From positions 1-11,960 of the forward strand of contig NZ_JALEXO010000096.1 in assembly GCF_022780145.1 (NCBI RefSeq): a DNA stretch of 11,960 nt. Direction: 5' to 3'. The stretch comes from Intestinibacter sp. (GTDB lineage Bacteria; Bacillota; Clostridia; Peptostreptococcales; Peptostreptococcaceae). This document shows positions 6,945-11,960 of this stretch, one piece after another. Both the position numbers and the translations under genes were made by a program. The notes beneath the pieces were generated by a model. It saw only the letters and a list, made by a program, of their open reading frames with translations, did no database searches and was not told where the DNA came from. Numbering within the stretch: position 1 is the first letter of the stretch; every line of letters begins with the position of its first letter.

Positions 6945-7566
6945 CAAGCCCGCATTCATAAGGATGATCCATATATAATACCTCTTGTTTTTGGCTGCGG
7001 TACATAATTAATTTCAATATTATAGTCATATCTCCACCGCCTGACAAAATCATAATACAACCTATCGCGAATACAAGCCATGAGCCAGTAAAAATAGACA
7101 CTACAGCCGGTATTAGCCCTAAAATCACAGTAGGCATAATTCCTCCGATTATATACTGACCCTTTGTCAAGACCTCTTTGCAACAGCAATAAGGTGTTAA
7201 ATATTGCGCCATAAAACCAAATTCTATAGATTTTAAGTGATTCTTTGCAAAAATCGCCCAAAATGCACCGTGAATTAATTCATGTACAACAATTAAAACT
7301 AAAAGTGTTATTAAAAATATCACGCTTTCTTTTATTGTAAATGTAAAACTCATCTCAGAATTACCCAAATTATATTTAAAAAATAATATCCCCAATACTA
7401 TAATTATCGGCAATCCCAAAACGAATGCCATCACATTTGCATATACTACTCCTATAGTTAAATCCTTTTCTGTATACCCAGCATCGATTAGTTTTTGCTT
7501 TTCTTCTTCGTATATTTTCTTTCTCTTTTCCTCTGCCTTGGTTAATTTTCTATCCTTTTTTCCCAT
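6928..7566 (-). CDS. DUF3267 family membrane protein (putative zincin metalloprotease)
   Basis: The 212 residues start with a charged Lys/Glu-rich segment (1-35). Hydrophobic helices follow at about 40-63 and 82-97, then a pair around 138-175. HELIH (95-99) in a membrane helix is an HExxH zinc motif, and a later GGGDMT (176-181) supplies a conserved Asp, as in DUF3267 and site-2-protease-like membrane zincins. The C-terminus, DHPYECGLVVFER, is also family-like. An intramembrane peptidase is possible but no substrate is known to me, and many DUF3267 proteins remain uncharacterised. The ATG has GGAGG only 4 nt away. It lies 21 nt after the nitroreductase, so it is probably in the same operon. 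Confidence 0.8.
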   Translation of the reverse strand: MGKKDRKLTKAEEKRKKIYEEEKQKLIDAGYTEKDLTIGVVYANVMAFVLGLPIIIVLGILFFKYNLGNSEMSFTFTIKESVIFLITLLVLIVVHELIHGAFWAIFAKNHLKSIEFGFMAQYLTPYCCCKEVLTKGQYIIGGIMPTVILGLIPAVVSIFTGSWLVFAIGCIMILSGGGDMTIILKLIMYRSQKQEVLYMDHPYECGLVVFER

Positions 7567-7587
7567 ATATCCTCCAAAATAAATATA

Positions 7588-8112
7588 CTAATATTTTTCT
7601 CTATGTATTTTATCCATAAGCAAATCTTCCATACTATGTGGTTCTGGGTGTTTATTCGCAATTCCGAGAGATAAAATCGCCTCAAGCTTATATCCATCTG
7701 GAAATTGTAACAACTCTCTCAGATATTCCTCTGTTGTTCTTCCATCTGGTGCTTCTCTTAGACGGCCTTGAATCCAACAGCTTCCAACACCTAAGCTATC
7801 AGCCATAAGATGCATATTTGACATAGCAATTGAACAATCTTCTGTCCATACATCTGTTTTTTCTGGATCCGCGATTACAACAATCGATGTGTCGGCTCCT
7901 TCTAGCATTTTAGCTGAACCCACTCTACATTCTGACATCTTTTTTAAAGTTTCTTTGTCGCGTACAACTATAAATTCCCATGGACGTCTCGCACGACCAG
8001 AAGCAGATAATAGTCCTGCTTGTAGTATTTTTTCTAATTTTTCTTCTGGTATAGCTTCTTGTGTATATTGTCTTACACTTCGTCTATTTTTCATTATTTC
8101 AATTAATTCCAT
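7588..8112 (-). CDS. Nitroreductase-family FMN oxidoreductase
   Basis: A 174-residue FMN-dependent, NAD(P)H-using flavoprotein expected to act as a cytosolic dimer. Family marks are the N-terminal RRSVRQY (10-16) that binds FMN phosphate, RPWEFIVVRD (43-52) and LGVGSCWIQGRL around 107-118 near the flavin. It belongs to the short nitroreductase group (about 165-190 residues); the physiological substrate cannot be read from sequence. The ATG follows AAGGAG with 7 nt spacing. It is the first gene of a likely nitroreductase-DUF3267(-cupin) operon with its own promoter and a palindrome over the start site. Confidence 0.9.
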   Translation of the reverse strand: MELIEIMKNRRSVRQYTQEAIPEEKLEKILQAGLLSASGRARRPWEFIVVRDKETLKKMSECRVGSAKMLEGADTSIVVIADPEKTDVWTEDCSIAMSNMHLMADSLGVGSCWIQGRLREAPDGRTTEEYLRELLQFPDGYKLEAILSLGIANKHPEPHSMEDLLMDKIHREKY

Positions 8113-8143
8113 TTTTTTCTCCTTTTTATATAATATAGATTAC

Positions 8144-8197
8144 TAATTGTATTAATACTATAATACAATTATATTATACATAATTTTTATTTGTCAA
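8144..8197 (-). promoter_or_regulatory. Nitroreductase promoter with palindromic operator
   Basis: On the minus strand TTGACA (8192-8197) and TATAAT (8168-8173), 18 nt apart, predict a start near 8161. A 28-bp palindrome spans that start: TAATTGTATT (8144-8153) and AATACAATTA (8162-8171) are perfect 10-bp inverted arms around an 8-nt spacer. Position and symmetry fit the operator of a dimeric repressor of MarR, TetR or similar type. No such regulator gene is adjacent. A leader hairpin is the alternative. Confidence 0.65.
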
Positions 8198-8214
8198 CTG
8201 TACAGCAAAACATT

Positions 8215-8250
8215 AAAGGCTGAACACAAAATTATTTTGCTTCAGCCTTT
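8215..8250 (-). terminator. Terminator of the padR-HAAS-DUF4097 operon
   Basis: Just after the DUF4097 stop, a perfect 10-bp stem AAAGGCTGAA/TTCAGCCTTT (8215-8224 with 8241-8250) encloses an inner CAAAAT/ATTTTG stem. T-rich but interrupted tails follow on both strands, so it may act in both directions. It separates this operon from the nitroreductase promoter. Confidence 0.7.
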
Positions 8251-8259
8251 ACTTTATTT

Positions 8260-9129
8260 CTATTTATATTGTAAATCTATATCTCCAATATCACTCTTAA
8301 CATCGATAGTATATGAAGGATTTTTTCCATATTCGCCGTAAAAATTATCGTCGTCTTTTGAAACCTTGTTAAAATCTATATCTATATCTTCAGGCTCCTT
8401 ATCTGATTTAAATTTAAATGCTAAATCTCTAGAAACATTCAATTTAATATTTCCTATATTAGAGACTATGTCTATATCTCCTTTTATTCCATATATGCCA
8501 CATTTCACATCTCCCACATCAGATTCGATACTTCCTGCACCATCGATGCTATAAACTTTAATATCTCCTGTGTCATTTTGTATATCATATGACTCGCATT
8601 TTATAGCTTTATTCAATTTAATATCGCCAACGTTACTTTTAACTGTTAAATCCTTTATGTCTAGGTCTTTATCAAATACAGTATCGCCTACAGATGTGCT
8701 TATATAAATATTTTGGTTGTATGATTTAGGTATTTGAAGCTCTATTTTCATAGATGTATTATTTAAAAGTTTAAGCTTGTTTTTATTTACACTATTTATC
8801 TCCAAAGCATCTGATTTTTGTTCTACTTCTAAATATTTTTCACCTTCAATATCCTTATCAGCTTTAAATATAACATAAATATTGTCGTCCTTACTTTCGG
8901 TTAATTTTATTTTGCCTTGGCTAAAATCTACAGATATATTTTTTAACTCATCAACATCCTTTATAGTATATTCACTAACAGGCTTCATTTCTCCATTAGA
9001 ATTCATTTTAAACAATCCATCTATTCCAAACGAATTTTTTTGCAGAAAAACGACCAAAACCACTGTCAACACTACTGCGACTACAGACCAAGCTATCATC
9101 TCTATTTTGTTGTATTTTTTATTATCCAT
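8260..9129 (-). CDS. Membrane-anchored DUF4097-type beta-repeat protein
   Basis: The 289 residues start with a short positive segment and one hydrophobic helix (about 11-29) with no obvious cleavage site, so the rest is probably outside the cell and held by a signal anchor. From about residue 144 it carries a repeat of the form S-x-x-G-D-I-x-L roughly every 20 residues: STSVGDTVF (144), KSNVGDIKL (164), QNDTGDIKV (184), ESDVGDVKC (202), VSNIGNIKL (222) and KSDIGDIDL (278). This is the pattern of DUF4097 putative adhesins, thought to form a beta-helix. The ATG is 3 nt after the HAAS gene stop, and its AAGGAG ribosome site lies in that gene's last codons. Function is unknown to me; an envelope-sensing or surface role is inferred from the operon. 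Confidence 0.85.
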   Translation of the reverse strand: MDNKKYNKIEMIAWSVVAVVLTVVLVVFLQKNSFGIDGLFKMNSNGEMKPVSEYTIKDVDELKNISVDFSQGKIKLTESKDDNIYVIFKADKDIEGEKYLEVEQKSDALEINSVNKNKLKLLNNTSMKIELQIPKSYNQNIYISTSVGDTVFDKDLDIKDLTVKSNVGDIKLNKAIKCESYDIQNDTGDIKVYSIDGAGSIESDVGDVKCGIYGIKGDIDIVSNIGNIKLNVSRDLAFKFKSDKEPEDIDIDFNKVSKDDDNFYGEYGKNPSYTIDVKSDIGDIDLQYK

Positions 9130-9132
9130 AAC

Positions 9133-9786
9133 CTAAATCTCCTTCATTTCAAAATATGCCTTCACAGCTTTTTCTACTGCTCCACCTATTAAGAATATTA
9201 TCCATGTAATCCACCATTGGAAAGTTAAGAAACTAACCAATAAATACACAACTACTGTTATTGATGTAATAGCGCTTTTTATTGATTTATATGCTCTGTA
9301 GTTGCTAGATTTTGTACTTTGCCATTCTTTAAATTCCTCTACTATTGTATCATCTTGTTTATTATATTTAGGTCTACTCATGTTTGTATAAATAATCAAG
9401 CCAGTTGCACCTGCTATTAATACAAACATTATCACTATCCCTAAAGTTTCATTTCCCCATGCATCGCTAAGTATTACGCTCACTGGACATAAAATATACA
9501 TCATTACTGCTATTGCAATATTTCTAGCGTATTTTTTCTTATCAGAGCTTTCCTTTGTTTCTTTTATCGCATCATCTTCAAATAAATCATCTATGTTTCC
9601 TATACTACCTACAACTTTATTATATGCTGCTTCTCTCTCCATACCTGATTCAACTAAATCGTTGTATTTTTCAAGTAGGTTTGCAAGCAATTCTTCTTTA
9701 AATTCCATAGACTTTTTATTGTTTGGTGCATTTTCAAATAATTCGTCTACATATTCCTCAATTTTTAAATTGTATTTAGTAAGCAT
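9133..9786 (-). CDS. HAAS/DUF1700-like domain membrane protein
   Basis: The 217 residues start with a soluble alpha-helical domain (about 1-72) containing the pattern Y-x-x-L-V-x-x-G-x-x-x-x-x-A ... V-x-x-x-G-x-I-D-D-L-F, as in HAAS/DUF1700 domains found beside PadR regulators. Four hydrophobic segments follow, at about 88-107, 113-134, 170-189 and 191-205, with a charged loop between the second and third. It is likely an inner-membrane partner of the PadR and DUF4097 proteins. The ATG lies 2 nt after the padR stop, and its GGGGAGG ribosome site lies in the last padR codons, indicating coupled translation. The biochemical role is not established. Confidence 0.8.
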   Translation of the reverse strand: MLTKYNLKIEEYVDELFENAPNNKKSMEFKEELLANLLEKYNDLVESGMEREAAYNKVVGSIGNIDDLFEDDAIKETKESSDKKKYARNIAIAVMMYILCPVSVILSDAWGNETLGIVIMFVLIAGATGLIIYTNMSRPKYNKQDDTIVEEFKEWQSTKSSNYRAYKSIKSAITSITVVVYLLVSFLTFQWWITWIIFLIGGAVEKAVKAYFEMKEI

Positions 9787-9788
9787 TT

Positions 9789-10121
9789 TTATTTTTCCTC
9801 CCCAATTAAACTATCGATTAAATTTTTTGCTTCTTCCCAATCTATTTTATTTTGTTCATAAGCTTTTATGCCTAATTCAGTAATCGTATAATATCTTCTT
9901 CTAGCTCCTTTATCTTCATTTCCCCAATAAGAAGATATGTATCCTAATTTTTCAAGTCTCCTAAAAGCTGAATATAATGTCGCCTCCTTTAATTCATACA
10001 TATTATTTGTCTTCTCTTTTATGACCTTGTTGATCGCATATCCATATGTATCTCCCTTTATCAGTTGAGATAAGATAATTGTATCAGTATGACCTCTCAA
10101 TAAATCTGATGTTATAGACAA
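9789..10121 (-). CDS. PadR-family transcriptional regulator
   Basis: A 110-residue winged-helix DNA-binding protein. The PadR pattern is clear: SQLIKGDTYGYAINKVI (helix 1-2), ATLYSAFRRLEKLGYISSYW (recognition helix and wing start) and RRRYYTITELG (wing), then a C-terminal dimerisation helix. It is the size of the small PadR subfamily. The start is TTG (10119-10121), preceded by AGGAGGG at a good distance; no ATG fits as well. It leads the operon with the HAAS-like and DUF4097 genes, an arrangement seen in many Firmicutes. Such regulators usually repress their own operon. The signal is unknown. Confidence 0.92.
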   Translation of the reverse strand: MSITSDLLRGHTDTIILSQLIKGDTYGYAINKVIKEKTNNMYELKEATLYSAFRRLEKLGYISSYWGNEDKGARRRYYTITELGIKAYEQNKIDWEEAKNLIDSLIGEEK

Positions 10122-10323
10122 TGCTATCCCTCCTTTGCTGATATATTGTTTCTATTTAAGTCAATTCTACTGGTATTATAAATTATTTATATAAAATTCT
10201 ATTTATTATAATTATATTTATTACTTATTTATATAATAATATTATATACCTCACCTATCAATGTATATATTTATTAAAAGTATATTATAAAATAAATTAT
10301 TTTAGTTATTTAATCAAAAAAAT
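10122..10323 (-). promoter_or_regulatory. AT-rich upstream region of the padR operon
   Basis: Almost pure A/T with no reading frame. A TATAAT (10175-10180, minus strand) could be the -10, but the -35 17 nt away (AATAGA) is weak. An inverted repeat TATATAAT-3-ATTATATA (10230-10248) could be an operator for a dimeric regulator, but in sequence of this composition it may be chance. Confidence 0.35.
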
Positions 10324-10363
10324 AAAAAGACTTATATTCGTAAATACGATTAATAGTCTTTTT
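10324..10363 (-). terminator. Strong terminator upstream of the padR region
   Basis: AAAAAGACT (10324-10332) pairs with AGTCTTTTT (10355-10363) over 9 bp, with an inner TCGT/ACGA stem. On the minus strand it is followed by TTTTTATTTTTTT; on the plus strand by TTTTTGTTGTGTTT. The better minus tail implies a transcript arriving from higher coordinates. The kinase already has a hairpin at 10905-10938, so a separate RNA between the two is suggested. Confidence 0.7.
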
Positions 10364-10900
10364 GTTGTGTTTAAAGTTAAAAGTATATTTTTTTAAAAAA
10401 GAAATATTAAATATTTCAATTTTCCTCAGGAAAAATACCTTATTAAACAAAGTCATTGTTTTAGGGTACGTAGCTCGTTGGTTTCAATTCTAAATTTTAT
10501 AAACAAAAAACAAATATTTATTTATGATATAGGACATGTTGATCGTTGGTTTCAATTCCCCTTAGGGAAGAGCTCTTTTAACCCCTAAATTTTTAGCCCT
10601 TGCAGTTACTAGGTTTCAGACCCCCGTTTCGGGGTACAACTTTTTCCTTACATATAAATTTTATTATACATACCTAAAAGTGCCTCAAACCGTTGGTATT
10701 ACTGGTGCGTGCGACTTAGATTTTTTAATAAATCTAATAATTATATTCACTTTATTTTTTAAAGTCATTTTTTTAATATAGACCAACTATATTTAATCAT
10801 TTAAACTTTAAAATCTTTCACTTTTTTAAACTTCCTAATTATAGTGTAGCATATAAAATATAATACACACAGCAAAATTTATAAATATTTGAAATAAAAT
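10364..10900. other. Gene-free stretch with hairpins and repeats; possible unrecognised RNA
   Basis: No credible protein gene is present. The core (about 10440-10715) is visibly richer in G and C than its surroundings and contains several stems: ACCCC/GGGGT with a C/G-rich loop (about 10619-10636), TTCCC/GGGAA at 10554-10567 followed by the palindrome AAGAGCTCTT, TTAGATTT/AAATCTAA (10716-10737), AATATAG/CTATATT with loop TTGGT on the minus strand (10775-10793), and ATTTTCC/GGAAAAAT (10419 on). A TATAAT (10838-10843, minus) and the terminator at 10324-10363 could bound a minus-strand RNA of about 500 nt. A plus-strand RNA ending at the T-run 10933-10938 is equally possible. I recognise no known family, so the call is tentative. 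Confidence 0.4.
10475..10558 (+). repeat. 16-bp direct repeat, 68 bp apart
   Basis: TCGTTGGTTTCAATTC occurs at 10475-10490 and again at 10543-10558. Partial similarity extends upstream for about 15 bp (AGGGTACGTAGC against AGGACATGTTGA). The shorter core GGTTTCA recurs at 10612, 64 bp further on, and CGTTGGT again near 10691. The sequences between copies differ in length and content. Confidence 0.75.
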
Positions 10901-10904
10901 TATT

Positions 10905-10938
10905 ATACCTATCTAAGCAACTCAGATAGGTATTTTTT
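10905..10938. terminator. Bidirectional-looking terminator after the sugar kinase gene
   Basis: A perfect 10-bp stem ATACCTATCT/AGATAGGTAT (10905-10914 with 10924-10933) with a 9-nt loop lies about 52 nt beyond the kinase stop. The minus-strand tail is AATAATTTTATTT, usable for the kinase. The plus strand has a cleaner run of six T (10933-10938), so a plus-strand transcript could also end here. Confidence 0.75.
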
Positions 10939-10989
10939 GAATTTATAGTTACAATTTATAATTATTTGATTATAATTTTATAGCCTTAT

Positions 10990-11960
10990 TTATAAGTTTC
11001 TCATTTTTTCCAATTGAGTAAAAACACTCTTCATATCGCTTCTAATTATCTGTTGTTGAATTCCAAACATCTTTCTATAATACTTAGTATTCTCTGGATT
11101 AGGAGTATAAACTCTCTTGATCTTAACTACATCTAGAAGTGCCTTTTTCAAATCATCTATATCCCCAACAGCATAAGCAGCCAAGATAGCATCAGAAAGC
11201 ACAGCACCCTCTACATTTTCAAGAGTCACAACCTCACTGCCTAGCATATCAGCCTTTATTTGATTCCATAGACTGCTCTTACTTCCACCTTCTGTAACGA
11301 CAATTTTGTCTAAGTTACAACCAGCAGCTCTATACATATCTGCAACATTAATATAGTCGTATCCGATAGCCTCCAATACTGCTCTCCACATTATACCTTG
11401 GTCAGTGTTTGTAGTTAAGTTCAAAAATGCACCACTTGCATTTTCGATTCCGACAGATCCACCTTGTAGATATGGAAGAAATAAAACTCCGTCACATCCC
11501 GGTTTTACTTTTTCAGCTCTTTCCTGTAGCACGTCGTAATATGCTGAATCATCTACCTTATCACAAATATTATCTCTAAACCATCTAAGTGACAATCCAC
11601 CTGTTCTTATATATCCCCAGTAAAAATAAGTATCTGGAAGTGTTCCACTGCAGAATATCAATCCTGAATCCTTAGTACTTAGCTTTTCGTTTATACCGTC
11701 AGTAGTAACTGTAAACATCGCGCAAGTTCCAGCTACATCAGATGCCATGTTTGATTCTAATATTCCGCAAGCTATGTTTGATTGCATAGTATCACCTGCA
11801 CCTGCGACAATAGGAATTCCAGCTGGTATACCTAGAGTCTCGGCCATTTCTTCGCATAGATGACCTATGATATCCCAAGGCTTAACGATTTTTGGTAGCA
11901 TTTCCATAGGTATTTCAAGCAATTCCATTTGTTTTTCTGACCATTTTTTATTTATTACAT
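10990..11960 (-). CDS. FGGY-family carbohydrate kinase (partial, 5' end outside window)
   Basis: ATP-dependent sugar kinase of the xylulokinase/gluconokinase/glycerol-kinase superfamily. The frame stays open upstream of the internal ATG at 11926-11928: codons for VINKKWSEKQ precede it up to the window edge. The true start therefore lies outside and only the C-terminal two-thirds (about 323 residues of a usual 490-520) is seen. GAGDTMQSNIACG holds the conserved catalytic Asp, AGTCAMF the phosphate loop, and GAFLNLTTNTDQGIMWRAVL the second FGGY signature. VTEGGSKSSLWNQIKADMLG is the adenosine-binding region. Xylulokinase-like is plausible, but the N-terminal sugar-binding domain is missing, so the substrate is not called. 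It is followed by a terminator. Confidence 0.9.
   Translation of the reverse strand, partial: VINKKWSEKQMELLEIPMEMLPKIVKPWDIIGHLCEEMAETLGIPAGIPIVAGAGDTMQSNIACGILESNMASDVAGTCAMFTVTTDGINEKLSTKDSGLIFCSGTLPDTYFYWGYIRTGGLSLRWFRDNICDKVDDSAYYDVLQERAEKVKPGCDGVLFLPYLQGGSVGIENASGAFLNLTTNTDQGIMWRAVLEAIGYDYINVADMYRAAGCNLDKIVVTEGGSKSSLWNQIKADMLGSEVVTLENVEGAVLSDAILAAYAVGDIDDLKKALLDVVKIKRVYTPNPENTKYYRKMFGIQQQIIRSDMKSVFTQLEKMRNL

Noticed and set aside
6956..7261. Minus-strand reading frame of 101 codons
   Set aside because: It lies wholly inside the DUF3267 gene in another frame, has no ribosome site and its product resembles nothing.
9593..9883. Plus-strand reading frame of 96 codons
   Set aside because: It is antisense to the HAAS-like gene and padR, with Ser/Phe/Leu-rich composition typical of the complement of an AT-rich gene.
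10401..10417. GAAATATT-A-AATATTTC palindrome followed by T6 on the minus strand as a second terminator
   Set aside because: The stem is nearly all A/T and followed by a T6A7 run that can fold on itself. The nearby hairpin at 10324-10363 is a far better terminator.
10465..10490. tRNA-like 5' half (GGGTACGTAGCTC followed by GTTGG)
   Set aside because: It resembles a tRNA acceptor and D arm, but A14 is missing and no anticodon arm, T arm or matching 3' acceptor strand follows.
10475..10640. A true CRISPR array
   Set aside because: Only a 16-bp segment repeats, twice. Bases beyond the expected repeat end are also identical, the 5' part of a repeat is not shared, and no cas gene is in the window.
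10680..10720. Group II intron domain V-like string (AAGTCGCACGCAC and ACGGTTTGAGG on the minus strand)
   Set aside because: The two pieces are separated by an extra 11 nt or so, and the pairing 5' strand of domain V is absent. There is no reverse transcriptase or other intron domain.

Overview
The window is about 12 kb of very AT-rich DNA with almost everything on the minus strand. It reads like a low-GC Firmicute of the Clostridia. Three things point there: the order purE-purC-purF-purM-purN with strong GGAGG ribosome sites, a B. subtilis-type PurF carrying four iron-sulfur-cluster cysteines, and the overall protein sequences. A Clostridioides/Peptostreptococcaceae relative is the best guess, from recalled gene order and not from any search.

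Reading in the direction of transcription (high to low coordinates): (i) 10990-11960 is the C-terminal part of an FGGY-family sugar kinase whose start lies beyond the window. (ii) 10122-10989 has no gene. It holds two strong hairpin terminators, a GC-richer patch with a 16-bp direct repeat spaced 68 bp apart, and several hairpins, and may encode an unrecognised RNA. (iii) 8260-10121 is a tight three-gene operon: a PadR-type repressor, a HAAS/DUF1700-like membrane protein and a membrane-anchored DUF4097 beta-repeat protein, closed by a terminator. (iv) 6532-8112 holds a small nitroreductase, a DUF3267 membrane protein with an HExxH motif and a one-domain cupin. A sigma-A-like promoter with a long palindrome over its start site precedes them. 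(v) 5961-6514 is a regulatory stretch: a promoter, a cobalamin riboswitch, an antiterminator/terminator pair, then a leader running to the next gene. (vi) 4617-5960 is an NCS2 (AzgA/PbuG-type) purine permease with its own terminator. (vii) 1-4369 is the de novo purine operon, with promoter and PurBox-like operators, then purE, purC, purF, purM and a truncated purN.

The left half is a purine-supply region: uptake by the permease, and synthesis from PRPP by the pur enzymes. The pur promoter has CGAAC boxes like those bound by the Gram-positive PurR, so purine and PRPP state probably set its output. The permease instead lies behind a cobalamin riboswitch, which is unexpected and is the most interesting observation here. 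The right half is accessory: an envelope/stress-type PadR module, a redox/cupin cluster and a sugar kinase, with an unexplained structured intergenic region between the PadR module and the kinase.
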